From the NCBI RefSeq assembly GCF_003255815.1, contig NC_037689.1, positions 19,718,769 through 19,782,768 of the forward strand: DNA of 64,000 nt, read 5' to 3'. A program made the position numbers and the translations under genes. This document shows, one piece after another, positions 1 through 10,645 of this stretch. The stretch comes from Theropithecus gelada. Taxonomy: Eukaryota > Chordata > Mammalia > Primates > Cercopithecidae. A model generated the notes under the pieces. That model saw only the letters and a list, made by a program, of their open reading frames with translations, was not told the DNA's origin and made no database searches. Each line of letters begins with the position of its first letter. Position 1 is the first letter of the stretch.

Positions 1-432
1 TTGTTCGTTTCTATTTACTCTTTTTTCTCTACACTTCTCTTCTTGCTTCATTTCATTCATTTGATCTTCAATTGCTGATACTCTTTCTTCCAGTTGATGG
101 AGTCGGTTACTGAAGCTTGTGCATTTGTCATGTAGTTCTCGTGTTATGGTTTTCATCTCTATCAGTTCTTTTAAGGTCTTCTCTGCATTGATTATTCTAG
201 TTATCCATTCATCCCTTCTTTTTTCAAGGTTTTTAGTTTCTTTGTGCTGGTTATGTAGTTCCTCCTTTAGCTCTGAGAAGTTTGATATACTGAAATCTTC
301 TTCTCTCAACTTGTCAAAGTCATTCTCCATCCAGCTTTGTTCTGTTGCTGGCGATGAGCTGCTTTCCTTTGGAGGGGGAGATGTGCTCTGACTTTTTGAA
401 TTTCCAGCTTTTCTGCACTGCTTTTTCCCCAT
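1..432 (-). CDS. L1 ORF1p, N-terminal 144 codons (partial, runs off left edge)
   Basis: ORF1p is the RNA-binding trimeric chaperone of LINE-1 that coats L1 RNA in the cytoplasm. The start ATG is at 432 (minus strand; first residues MGKKQ), and all 144 codons to position 1 are open. The piece covers the N-terminal region (to about residue 50) and most of the leucine-rich coiled coil (about 55-140). The RRM and C-terminal domains lie beyond the window. The conserved motif EQSWMEND sits near residue 31. The open frame is notable because the sister copy at 51392-52405 has a stop at codon 49. The rest of the gene may still carry lesions. Confidence 0.7.
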   Translation of the reverse strand, partial: MGKKQCRKAGNSKSQSTSPPPKESSSSPATEQSWMENDFDKLREEDFSISNFSELKEELHNQHKETKNLEKRRDEWITRIINAEKTLKELIEMKTITRELHDKCTSFSNRLHQLEERVSAIEDQMNEMKQEEKCREKRVNRNEQ

Positions 433-1468
433 CTTTGTGGTTTTATCTGCCTTTGGTCTTTGATGATGGTGATGTACTGATGGGGTTTTGGTGTGGGTGT
501 CCCTTCTGTTTGTTAGTTTTCCTTCTAACAGTCAGCATCCTCAGCTGTAGGTCTGTTGGAGTTTGCTTGAGGTCCACCCCAGACCCTGATTGCCTGAGTA
601 TCAGCAGCGGAGGCTGCAGAAGATAGAATATTGCTGAACAGCGAGTGTTGCTATCTGATTCTTGCTCTGGAAGCTTCATCTCAGGGGTGTATTCCACCAT
701 GTGAGGTGTGAGGTGTCGGTCTGCACCAAGTGTGGGATGTCTCCCAGTTAGGCTACTCAGGGGTCAGGGACCCACTTGTGCAGGCAGTCTGTCTATTCTC
801 AGATCTCAACCTTCGTGCTGGGAGATCCACTGCTCTCTTCAAATCTGTCAGACAGGGACATTTACCTCTGCTGAGGTTTCTGCTGCTTTTTGTGTAGCTA
901 TGACCTGTCCCCAGAGGAGGAGTCTAGAGAGGCAGGCTGGCCTCCTTGAGCTGTGTTGGGCTCCACCCAATTTGAGCTTCCAGGCGGCTTTGTTTACCTA
1001 CTTAAGCCTCAGCAATGGCTGTTGCCCCTCCCCCAGCCTCACTACCACCTTGCAGTTAGATCTCAGACTGCCGCGCTAGCAATGAGGGAGGCTCCGTGGG
1101 CTTGGGACCCTCTGGGCCAGGTGTGGGATATAATCTCCTGGTGTGCCCTTTGCTAAGAGCCTTGGTAAAGCACAGTATTAGGGTGGGAGTTACCCGATTT
1201 TCCAGATGTTGTGTGTCTCAATTTCCTTTGGCTAGGAAAAGGAATTCCCTTCTCCCTTGCACTTCCCAGGCGAGGTGATGCCTCGCCCTGCTTCAGCTCT
1301 TGCTAGTCGGGCTGTACCCATGGACCAACGCCAACTGTCCGACATGTCCCAGTGAGATGAACCCAGTACCTCAGTTGAAAATGCAGAAATCACCTGTCTT
1401 CTGTGTCGCTCATGCTGGGAGCTGTAGGCTGGAGCTGGTCCTATTCGGCCATCTTGGGCATGCCCCTC
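433..1468 (-). promoter_or_regulatory. L1 5'UTR with internal promoter and antisense-promoter region
   Basis: GC-richer L1 5'UTR upstream of ORF1. In L1 this region carries the internal Pol II promoter and an antisense promoter. A YY1-type core (complement of cggccatcttggg, 1447-1459) sits at the very 5' end, as in known L1 promoters. The opposite (+) strand carries a 67-codon frame at 953-1156 that has the same length in the sister copy. Activity is inferred from family knowledge only. Confidence 0.7.
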
Positions 1469-2095
1469 CTTTGGGAGTTTTAACCTGGGATAGGTGTAAG
1501 CATTAGGTCAGGTGACAGAGGCTTCAAGAGGTAAAGTTCAGGAGCTGCCTGGCAACCATGTTTTGCACCCTGTGGAGAAGGCTGGGCTGTAGTGAGAGAG
1601 GGCCATATAGAGGAAATGACAGAGAAGTCATGATAAGAGCTGGGGGGATCAAGTAGACCCTTGTCCCAGCTGTTCCTGGGCTTGACCACATTCCTCCTTC
1701 AGGGGACACTCCAGTATCCTTACCATAAATCTGCATCCCCTCTCTTTTTTTTTGGCTCAACAAAGTTCAAATTGGTTTCTGTCACTTTCAACCAAATCAT
1801 TTTTTGGACCAAAGGGAAAACAAGCAAGAAAGTAAAAAATGATGGTTGGGTTAAGGCTAGTGGATGAACTTGGGGCTTGGTGGTCCCTTATGCATGATAG
1901 AAGTGGGTCACACAGTTAGTTCTGAGCTTTCTAGCAGTCAGCCCAAAGAGAGAGGCGTGGTTTATAAGATTCACAGTGTCTACACAAATCAAAATAAACC
2001 AGTTGGTCAGAAGCAACATTCATTGTGGTATAATACTGAGACCAGATGGGAACCTTCTATGTGGGTCTTTTTAGAGAGGGTAATGGGCATTATGA
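1469..2095. other. Single-copy DNA, no gene seen
   Basis: No recognisable exon, RNA gene or clear repeat. Short reading frames on both strands overlap each other and show no known domain. Confidence 0.5.
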
Positions 2096-2256
2096 CAGTG
2101 GTTCTTAAAGTGTCTTCTGCATCAGCAGCATCATCATCACCTGGGAACTTGGTAGAAATACAGTCTTATATTTGTACTCTGAGTGTGGGGGCCTGGCAAT
2201 CTGTGTTTAAAGAAGCCCCCCTCCTGATTCTGAAGCATGCTAATGTTTGAGAGACA
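2096..2256 (+). mobile_element. MER5A-like hAT-Charlie MITE
   Basis: Begins with cagtggttcttaaagtg, contains the CATCACCTGGGAACTTG core, and ends with GCTAATGTTTGAGAGACACT. This is the order of the 189-bp non-autonomous MER5A element. It is diverged and has no coding capacity. The 8-bp TSD is not clean. Confidence 0.85.
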
Positions 2257-3849
2257 CTTAAATATGATAAGCTATGTCCCTACAACATCCCATCTCAAGG
2301 ATCAGCCCAGCAATGAGCTTTATAGGGCTCTTTCTCATGATGGTGTTCAATAATTACAGTGACTGTCTGTTGTTTTGCTTGCCCCACACCAGTCTTCCAA
2401 TTGCAGAATTCCTCCTCCACCATCCTCTGTGGTCTGGGGGAGATGGTCATGTGACCCAGGCCTGACCAATCATAAGATACTGTCCTCTGATTCAACATGA
2501 TTGCTTCAAGGGCATCACATGACCCAAGCAGGGCCAATCAGGAGCTCTTCATGAGATCTGAAAGATGAATGCTGGTGGAGAGTGATAGAGGGGTCTTCTT
2601 CTTTTCTGATAGCAAATTGAAAGATGGGGGCTCAGGCTGCTAGCTGCCATCATTCCCCCTGTGGAAAGAACCTATCTGTGGCAGGGGAGAATGGGGCCAA
2701 CATGGGAACAGAAGTAGGAACCAGCAGAGCTGAGAGAGAAAGACTGAAGGGAGGTTGGGGGAGAGAGAGAAAGAGGAGACTGATTTGATATTCTTCATGC
2801 TCCTGGTCCAAGAATCCATGCCTTAACTGCTATACTCTACTGCCTCTCACAGCAGAAAAGCCCTAAAGACTTTCCCAACTGGACTGAGGCCAGAAATGAA
2901 TCATTCTAAATCTGTGGCTCCCTGTGAAAACTGACAATACCATGGCTGATACTCTATTTCTGGCTTGTGGGAAGGAAGGGATATGAGTTGTAGGCCTTCA
3001 GGTACGTCTTTGGAGTAGCTAGGATGAGGCCTGAATGGAAGGACAGAAGTTTCTTCCTCAAGGAGTACCCCCTCTTGACTTGGAATCTAGCCAGGCGTAT
3101 ATTTTGCTACAAGTTGCTCTTGAAAGGTATGCCAGGAAGTTCCATGGTTCAAAGTTAAACAGCCTATGTGCTCTTTACTGAAATTTGCAGGGCTGAAATG
3201 GCCATCTGCTTTACAAATGGTCTAGCCTGAAATTATTATGGCACAACCCTATCACAGATGCTGGACACACATGGGTTTCTCAACACCCCTATTATTAAAT
3301 GGAGAATTGTGGGGTGTGTACATTTTTCTGAATGGAGGGTTCTTAACTTTCATGAATTTTCAAAGGATTGTGACTCTAAAAAATGTTCTAAAATATATTA
3401 CCCCATGGTAGGAAACACTGGGATGTCTTTGCTCTTCTGTACTAAAAAGGACCAAGACAATTTTCTGAGTAAAACCTTGACTTGGCTGATGGTGCTGCCT
3501 TAGAACACCTCCCCAGCATCCCTCTCTCCTCACCCTCGGTGTCAGAGAGAGAGGCCTTCTTCTCAGGCTGTGTCCTCATCAGGCTCTTCAGCTTCCCCAG
3601 ATGTCAAAACCCAGCACGGCTAATTGTTAAACCATGTGGCTCCACATCCAAATGGTAACACTTAGTTTACAAACTCTGGATATTTGATTCGGAGTCTATC
3701 CTTGAATGTACTGTGGCTTAATGCCTACCAAAGGTGGGAGGAAAAAAATTATGGAGGATTTCCTGAAAGAGACACAGTCTATATATCCCATACTCTTAGA
3801 TTTATCTTTGGATTAAGTCAGAGCTAAGAAGTGAAATGGTAAAGAGGGG
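2257..3849. other. Mostly single-copy DNA; eroded repeat-like part near 2330-2850
   Basis: No gene seen. Positions 2430-2560 hold a doubled pattern (CATGTGACCCAGGCCTGACCAATC, then CATGACCCAAGCAGGGCCAATCA) followed by purine-rich sequence to about 2790. This looks like a very old interspersed repeat whose family I cannot name. 2850-3849 shows nothing recognisable. Confidence 0.4.
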
Positions 3850-3985
3850 TGGGTAAGAGCAGTTGGCCTGAGGTCAAGTTCTAGATACACTAGTTACTAG
3901 CTGTGCTACCCTGGGCAAGTGCCTTCAATTTTCTGTGCTCAATTTTCTGATGTGTAAAATGGGCTTAATGATAGTACCAGCTTCT
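3850..3985 (+). mobile_element. MIR SINE, 5' and central part
   Basis: Shows the MIR core: TTACTAGCTGTGCTACCCTGGGCAAG, then TTTTCTGATGTGTAAAATGGG and the AATGATAGTACC stretch. The 3' part resumes at about 4780, because an LTR element carrying an Alu split the copy. Confidence 0.85.
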
Positions 3986-4779
3986 TTGTGGTAGATTGCA
4001 CTATTGGTCCCAATCCTTCAGTCCTCCCTAAATCTACGCCCTTTGCCTTGTAACTTTGAAAAGTTACCCTCAAGTGGCTGGGTGCAGTGGCTCATGCCTG
4101 TAATCCTGACACTTTGGGAGGCTGCAGTGGGTAAATCATTTGAGCTCAGGAGTTCAAGACCAGCCTGGGCAACATGGTGAAATGCCATCTCTACAAAAAA
4201 TACAAAAATTAGCTGCGCATGGTGGCTCACGCCTATAGTCCCAGCTACTTGGGAAGCTGAGGTGGGAGGATTACTTAAGCCACAGGAGGCAGAGGTTTTA
4301 ATGAGCCAAGATCATGGCACTGCACTCCAGCCTGGGTGACAGAGTGAGACTTTGTTTAAAAAAAAAAGTTACCCTCCTATAGTGGGCAGAGTGGTCTGCC
4401 TCACTCCTTGATTCAGGGTTTAGCAATGTGACTTGCCTTGGCCAATGGGATGTGAACAGATGTGATACAAGTGAAATGCTTGAAGTGGGCTTGTGCAACG
4501 GGGCTTACTCTCTTGTGCCTCTGCCATTACCATAAGGACACACCTGCTGAACTGTGAGACGTGGAAAGAGCTGAGTCACCCCAGCTGCCCCCAGTCTAGA
4601 TCAGCTCGCTCCTGCCAACCCCCAGGTGCATGAGCAAGTCCAGGCAAGATCAGCAGAGCTGCCCAGCCTGGCACAGCCCAGATCAGCTGTACCTGCAGAT
4701 ATCAAGAAGTAAATGTTGAGTGCTATATGCCACTAAGGTTTTGTGATTATCTGTTATGTAGCAAATGCCTGCTAATACA
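3986..4779 (+). mobile_element. Old MLT1-like (ERVL-MaLR) solo LTR, split by an Alu
   Basis: About 490 bp without the Alu. It contains a GGCCAATGGGATGTGAACAG block, a TGCCTCTGCCATTACCA block, and an LTR-like end running CACTAAGGTTTTGTGATTATCTG...GCTAATACA. Similar sequences occur at 5843-6336 and 11590-11962. Placement among the older MLT1 subfamilies (E-K) is inferred. The element sits inside an MIR, so it is younger than that MIR. Confidence 0.5.
4076..4367 (+). mobile_element. AluJ
   Basis: Full-length dimeric Alu starting GGCTGGGTGCAGTGGCTC and ending in A10. Flanked by a 13-bp target-site duplication, aaaagttaccctc, at 4059-4071 and 4364-4376 (the second copy overlaps the tail). Several J-type bases (ATCTCTACAAAAAATACAAA; GAGGATTACTTAAGCC) support an old AluJ. 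Confidence 0.9.
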
Positions 4780-4872
4780 GTCATGGTGTTATTGTGAAGA
4801 TTAAATGAGCTCATACATGTAAATGCTTAAGATAGTGACTATTGCTTATGCTTAGAATGTACTGGGCATGCT
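4780..4872 (+). mobile_element. MIR SINE, 3' part
   Basis: Reads TTGTGAAGATTAAATGAGCTCATACATGTAAATGCTTA, which is the MIR 3' half and the missing end of the copy at 3850-3985. Confidence 0.8.
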
Positions 4873-5074
4873 ACACACATCTGCTTTGAATATCCAGGAT
4901 TTTGTTCTGTCTGCCATGTTGCAGCTATCCCCAGTGCCTGGAAGAAGAGTTTGGAGTTGTGAGTAGCTGAGATGGAATAGATTTCTAACCACCTAATCTA
5001 GTGCTCAGGACTTTGAACATGTGGTAACCACTCTTCTGGGACAGCCCCTGTTTCCTGCTTGCTCTGGCTTTGAT

Positions 5075-5190
5075 CTCTTTGGATCAGACATTAGGATGAG
5101 AGTGGAGACTTTGTCTTGCTGACTGCTGTATCCCTCATGTCCAAAATAGTTACTGACACACAGTAGGTTTTTGATAAACATCAGTTGGCT
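5075..5190 (+). mobile_element. LINE-2 3' end fragment
   Basis: Shows the L2 3'UTR order: a GACTTTGTCTTGCTGACTGC block, CTGTATCCCTCATG, then CACACAGTAGGTTTTTGATAAACATC. Diverged. Confidence 0.6.
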
Positions 5191-5842
5191 GATTACAGAC
5201 TTTCACTTCCAGCTTAACCTTAGTCGCATCACTTCTCAATTCCAATGAACTCCTGCTAGCTCTTTGTCCCTATTCCCAAGCATGCTTGAAGCCAGTGGGG
5301 TGGTAAAGTCTAGACCCCATGGGAGACAATTAAGATCTGGGAAAGGGAGCAAGGCCTGTCAGCTACCTCCTTTCCCCAGGAGCCACAGGCAGGGCAGCCC
5401 TACTTGTAAGTGGGGTTGAAAGTTGTCAAATGATGCAGTTTGAGGGATATGAAAGTGTTATTTTTTTAAATAGCCACCCGTCCATGGTTTCTAAAATTCT
5501 ACCCAGAGTTTCTACTTGTGTTATGCTATACTCCTTTCTTACTACTGGCTTAAAAATGCAAGTATTCTCATGAGGCATGCCACTTTTATGACTTAACTCT
5601 TTAGTATGAATGCATTTCTAGAAGTATTCCTTTTATAAACATATATAATTATACTTAGATAATGCATTCAGAAAGCATTTTTCCAGAACCTACTACCTTG
5701 CTGGGTACAAAAGATGCAAAGATATTGTGCCCTCAAGGAGTGTTAGGCTGGTGGGAAGTGTTTCATGGCTATAGCTTTCCATGAAGTGGGATACGATCAG
5801 TACCTTCAGAGAAATGATGATGATAATAATTATAGCCATTTG
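5191..5842. other. No gene seen
   Basis: AT-richer single-copy DNA. Around 5660-5760 is a faint L2-like 3' end in inverse orientation (AAAGCATTTTTCCAGAACC...GCCCTCAAGGAG). Confidence 0.35.
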
Positions 5843-6336
5843 CAAAAGTGGTCACAGATTCTTTCCCTCCTTGAATCTATGTTCTCATAATGTGGATTTT
5901 TGTATCTCGAGGTGAAGCTTTTCTATACCCCTTGAGCCTGAGCTGTTCTCATGCTGTGGCCAATGGGGGACATTGGCAAATGGGACATAAGTTGAGAGTT
6001 GAATGATGCCTGCACTTCAGGGCTTGCCCTCTTGCTACTCTTGGACTCCAGCTACCGTGTCATAGCTTGGACTAGTCTGCTGGGGACTGAGCGACACATG
6101 ACCCTGTCACCACCATTGCCAACAGCCAGCCAATGTCTGGGCATGTGAGCAAGGCCACTCAGGACTAGCCAGTCCCCAGCTGAGCCTCTAATTGACCACA
6201 AATGCCTATGTGAGCCTAGCTAAAATCCACAGAACCCAGATTGGATCAGAAGAACTGACCAGTAGAATCATTATTCTTTCAAACCACTAAGTCTTAGAGT
6301 ATGAATTAACGATCAGCAATAGATAACTGATGATAG
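5843..6336 (+). mobile_element. Probable old MLT1-like LTR
   Basis: Same block order as 3986-4779: a TGTGGCCAATGGGG block, GGGCTTGCCCTCTTGCTAC, an AGCTGAGCC/CCACAG stretch, and an end with AACCACTAAGTCTTAG...CAGCAATAGATAACTGATG. Strongly diverged, so family and ends are approximate. Confidence 0.4.
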
Positions 6337-6560
6337 TAATAATAGTAATAATGATAGCTTCCATTTACTGGTTGCTTATGATGTACTGAGCATGGTACAC
6401 ACATTAATTTAATATGCATTTACTTAATAACTGCAACAGCTCTACAAGGAAGGTAAGAATTTACTATTCCACACTAAGGAAAGAGAGGCACAGAGCAGTT
6501 CAACCTCTCACCCAAGGCCACACAGCTAGTTAGTGGAGGAACCTGGATTCAGTTCCAAGT
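6337..6560 (-). mobile_element. MIR SINE, inverse orientation
   Basis: Shows TTTACTGGTTGCTTATGATGTACTGAG, then GGCACAGAGCAGTTCAACCTC, CCAAGGCCACACAGCTAGTTAG and GGATTCAG, the reverse of the MIR consensus. Confidence 0.8.
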
Positions 6561-7708
6561 TTCCAAGACTCCATACTGGTGTTTGTAAGATGGCACCAGG
6601 CCACCTACTGCAGTATTACAGAGACAGCTTGCCTGGAGTCCAGATGAAAACTCTTTCCTTCTGGGGGCCTGGGTCACAGGGAGCAGAGGAGGCAGAGGTT
6701 CTCCCTATGTCTACCTCATAATTGTACCTAGGGCATGCACTTTCTGCTGAGACACCCCTTTAAGAGTAGCCCCATCCAGAGGAAAGACACCTGTCTCATC
6801 TCTCTCCCAGTGACAAATGTCCTCACCTCCTCCTTGCTCTGTATAATCAGCCCCTTTCTGAAATTTCACGTAAGCATTCCCCAGTCCCTGGCTATTTTTC
6901 TGGGCCCAACATCTCTCAGCTGCCAATCTGTGACAAGCTCCCCACTCCAACCCCCAAGGGCTGTTAGGGTGATTTGTCAATAATAAATTCTGAAGCAAAT
7001 TGAAATATTTTGCAACAGCATAAAAACAAATGGAAGAAAACGGTTCCCATCCCGAAATGCTGATTGAATCAAATATTGCAATATCGATTGTATGATACAT
7101 TTTCATATTTAATTCAATGAAAACCATGGGGTTCGAATGCTTTCCATTACCCTACAGAATTTTTCAGTTTGCTGGAGAATTTATTATTGGTGTGCCACCC
7201 AAATCGGATTACTATTGAATCAAAACCCTGCCACGTTATTCAATCAAAGACCATGATTCTAACCCCAAGAGTCGATCATTACCGCTTTTCCCAAAGTGTA
7301 TTTCCTTTTCCCTGTTTCACACAGGAATGGCCAGTTCTTTTATCTGTCTGTACATCATCCAGCCCTCCTCCTCATGCTGCAGTTAAAATCTACCAGTGAC
7401 AAAAACCTAGCCAAAATAACAACTGGCTTTACAATATCAATAGCAATCTAGGCTTTTCTGGGAATTTATGCTCTTGCTTTCCTGTTTTTGTCTTTTTCTC
7501 CAGGCCGTGATATGGGCATGTGTCTGCCACCTACACTAGGTTACTTATCAGAGGCAGTTAGTCACCATGTCACCACTAGGTAGACATGGAACTTGGGGGC
7601 TCACAGCAAATGCTGTCAGTGCTCCCCACATCCCTTGAGAGCCTTCTCCCATGTTTATGCATGACACTTTCCAGTTGCTTTAATTCCCAACAACCAGCAC
7701 CCTTGTTA
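6561..7708. other. Repeat-poor single-copy DNA with a short motif cluster
   Basis: No gene or repeat recognised. Between 7063 and 7248 the motif ATTGAATCAAA occurs twice exactly (7063-7073, 7214-7224) and once as ATTCAATCAAA (7238-7248). This stretch is AT-rich. Confidence 0.4.
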
Positions 7709-7713
7709 CCTGT

Positions 7714-8124
7714 TGTATTAGTATGTTCTCCTGTTGTCATAAAGAAATACCTGAGTCTGGGTAATTTTTAAAGAAAAGAAGCTTAATTGGCTCATGGTTC
7801 CACAGGCTGTATAGGAAGCATAGTGGCTTCTGCTTCTGGGGAGGCCTCAGGAAACTTACAGTCATGGTGGAAGGCAAAGGGAGATCTGGCACTTCATATG
7901 GCCAGAGCAGGAGGAAGAGAGAGAGTTGGGAGGTGCCACACGCTTTTAAATGACCAGATCCCATGAGAAATCAGTATCACAATGACAGTACCAAGGGGGA
8001 TGGTTTTAAACCACGAGAAACTGCCCCATGATCCAACCACCTCCCACCAGGCCCCACCTCCAACACTGGGGATTACAATTCATAATGAGATTTGTGGGTA
8101 GGAACACAGATCCAAACCATATAA
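7714..8124 (-). mobile_element. MST-type (ERVL-MaLR) solo LTR
   Basis: Begins TGTATTAGTATGTTCTC and ends AACCATATAA, the inverted ends of a THE1/MST LTR. It contains GGGGAGGCCTCAGGAAACTT and CCTCCCACCAGGCCCCACC. A perfect 5-bp target-site duplication, cctgt, sits at 7709-7713 and 8125-8129. No internal ERV sequence is present, so this is a solo LTR. Confidence 0.92.
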
Positions 8125-8358
8125 CCTGTATTCCAGGAAGGCTGGGAGTGTCTGGGAGTCAAAGTCCCTCTGGGGGCTTTCTTTAAATAGTATTCCAGCT
8201 CCCTTGCTCCCCCGTTGGGACACCTCTGAAGGTGACCAGCCTCCCTGTCTCTAGGAATCCCTTGTGGGATTGGGCCCTTGTTTTCTTTTGTGGGACTTTA
8301 TTTGACATTGCACCCTTACTTGGCCTCTTCCGGGTCCTTGTATCACCTCCTCACTTCC

Positions 8359-8796
8359 TGTTAGGGGCTGAATTGTGTCCTTTCTGAATTCATGTGGTAA
8401 AGTCCTAAATCCTAGTACTTCAGGCTGTGACCTTATTTGGAAGTAGGGTCTCTTAAAGAGGTAATCAAGTTTAAATCATTTGGGTGGCCTGTAATCCAAT
8501 ACGACTGGTGTCCTTATAAGAAGGGGAAATTTGGACACAGACACAGACTCAAGAGCATGCCATGAAAAGATGAAGGTGGAGATGGGGTTGATGCCAAGGC
8601 ACCCCCAAAATTGCCAGCAAACCATCAGAAGCTAGGAAACAGGCATGGAAAAGATTCCCCTCACAGCCCTCAGAAGGAACCAACCCTCCAACACCTCGAT
8701 CTCAGACTTCCAGCCTCCAGAACTGAGACAATACATTTCTGATGTTGAAGCCAGCCAGTGTGTGGGTCTTTGTTATAGCAGCCCTAATGAACGAAT
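8359..8796 (+). mobile_element. MLT1 (ERVL-MaLR) solo LTR
   Basis: Starts near TGTTAGGGGCTGAATTGTG, has GACTGGTGTCCTTATAAGA, CTTCCAGCCTCCAGAACTG, and ends TTGTTATAGCAGCCCTAATGAACG, matching the MLT1 order over the full length. Confidence 0.85.
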
Positions 8797-9383
8797 ATGC
8801 TCTCCTACCTTTTTCCTGCAGAACTTCTTGATAAAATCACTTCCACATCAACCCAGTCTCAAGGTCTGCCATGGGAACCCATCCAAAGCAGGACTACACC
8901 AAGTCCTCAGAGCTCAGTGCCCCAAATTGTCGCTGTGTTATGTACATGCCTGATTGAGATTGGATTTCCAAAATCCGATTAGAGAACCTCCACTTAAACA
9001 AAAAGCCCACGCTGGTATCTAATAGTGCACGGCATTCAACTGGGACAGACGTGGCAACCTTGGGCTCTGTGGCCACACATATCCTCACACACATCTTTCT
9101 TCTGTGCCCCTCACAGATGTGGCCCTGGCTGCTTCGCCAAAGTTGAATTGAGTGTCCCTGAAAAATATAGCGTAGCATCCTTTCCCTGCCGCGAGACACT
9201 AAACCAATAAATTATAAATCAGCCAGCAGCCCCGTGACATGAGGATGTAATGAGAAATGCAAAATAAGAAAAGACACAGGGAGGAGGACATGCTCCTCTC
9301 TCTCCCCCAGCTCAGCTCCCTTTGGGCTCAGAAAAAACAATTGCTTTATTTTCTCTGTGTGTCTCTGTTGTTACATGGGTGCA
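8797..9383. other. Single-copy DNA, no gene seen
   Basis: No known domain in its short frames. 8940-9240 is free of recognisable repeats and holds two TAATC-type homeodomain-like words (e.g. AATCCGATTAG, 8970-8981). These are not enough to call a site. Confidence 0.35.
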
Positions 9384-9484
9384 ACACACACACACACATA
9401 CACATACCCATATACACCCGCGCGCACACACACACACACCCATATACACCCGCACATGCACACACACACACACACACACACACA
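9384..9484 (+). repeat. Compound (CA)n microsatellite with internal duplication
   Basis: CA runs are interrupted twice by the same word, CCCATATACACCCGC, so a unit of about 37 bp is tandemly duplicated inside the microsatellite. The final pure CA run ends at 9484. Likely length-polymorphic. Confidence 0.95.
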
Positions 9485-10479
9485 GTGTCATTACTAATCA
9501 ACCAGAGGCTGCTATCAGGAACCTGGGAACAAAACCAGGACAATAGAATTATCTGGTTCCTGGGGCTTATAAAACTCCTGGGCTAAAGGGCCAAATCTGT
9601 TGCCCAGGCCAGTTTCCTCTGGCGAGTGGTCAGCCTTGCTCTGTCCGATTCCACCCCGTGGCTGGTGGCCAGGTGAATGCTCACCTTGACCGGCACCTCC
9701 CATCCCCTGGGGTCCTCCAGCACACCTTCTGGAATGCCCTGTGTAAAGGGGCGACTAGCTTGTCTGTCTCTCTTAGGGCGCAGGAGCCAGCTGATCTCCT
9801 CTCTTCTCTGTTTGTTTATTTATTCATTGCCTTGCATCCATTTATTCGGCTATTCAGTGACTGATAGAGGGGGTCTGGGAATGAATATTTTCAAGGCCTC
9901 TAGGGAGCAAAATGATGCTACTAGAAATGCAGGAACAGTCTGTCTTCCTTTCCCACCACTCTCTGCCTGGTGGCTAGTTTCCCATTCGCCTCCATTCTGA
10001 GGTCTTTTGCTCAACACTGCCTGCCCCTTTCACTCCTCATCCTGACCCAGAGGCTTCCTTTCCCGCACTTAGAGTCAAAATGCCTGCAGTCTACTAATAG
10101 AGCCACTTCCCTACAGTATAAAAATCCCCAAAGCCTCAAAAACAATGGTTTGGCAAAAAACTCTCTTGATGGCACAACCTGGCCAGAATGGATGTGAGGT
10201 TATTTAGGGTCTTATGTAACCCCAGTTCATGTGACTATTCATGCATTTTTGCTGCAGAAATGTTGAAGTGTTTGATTGTGAGGCGCTACCCCAGACCCTG
10301 CTGGGGTTTCATGTAAAATGTGGTAAATGTACCGTATAACCTTCCTAAAACCTGAAAAATTCAGAATTCTGAAACCTATCTATCTCTATGGTTTGGATAA
10401 GGGCTTGTGGACCCACACCAGCTTCCAAATATTGAGTGAATGTCAAGTGCTGGGGCAGAGCTGACCTCTTTCCAAAGCA
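9485..10479. other. Single-copy DNA, no gene seen
   Basis: Overlapping short frames on both strands and no known domain. Nothing repeat-like stands out. Confidence 0.4.
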
Positions 10480-10645
10480 CATCACATCATATAATAACAA
10501 CAGTGTGTGTGCGGTGTTATTCCCACTTTACAGATGAAGAAACTGAGGCCCAGAGAGTTAAACAACTTGCCCTAGGTCCCCAGCTAATAAATGGTGGAGC
10601 TAGGAATTGAACTCATCTGTATTTGGCCCCAAGCTTTTAACTTTA
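10480..10645 (-). mobile_element. MIR SINE, inverse orientation
   Basis: Shows CCCACTTTACAGATGAAGAAACTGAGGCCCAGAGAG, then TTGCCCTAGGTCCCCAGCTAATAAATGGTGGAGC, the inverse MIR core. Confidence 0.85.

Larger units (their letters stand above)
1..1468 (-). mobile_element. LINE-1 (L1PA-type), 5' part, cut by window edge
   Basis: On the minus strand this is a primate LINE-1 5' end. The 5' terminus lies near 1468, where the complement reads the AAGATGGCC start typical of L1, followed by about 1.04 kb of 5'UTR and then ORF1 from 432. It is very close to the 5' end of the L1 at 47268-53433 (roughly 95% by eye over the aligned first 180 bp). The ORF1 coiled-coil type and the 5'UTR fit a mid-age L1PA subfamily (about L1PA6-L1PA8, inferred). 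Whether it is full-length and what its target-site duplication is cannot be seen, because the 3' end is outside the window. Confidence 0.95.

Noticed and set aside
443..1278. Several frames of 60-123 codons on both strands of 443-1278
   Set aside because: All lie in the L1 5'UTR and recur in the copy at 52.3-53.4 kb. They are L1 sequence and not host genes.
9257..9586. Frames of up to 109 codons rich in HTHTHT / CVCVCV
   Set aside because: They are translations of the (CA)n microsatellite.
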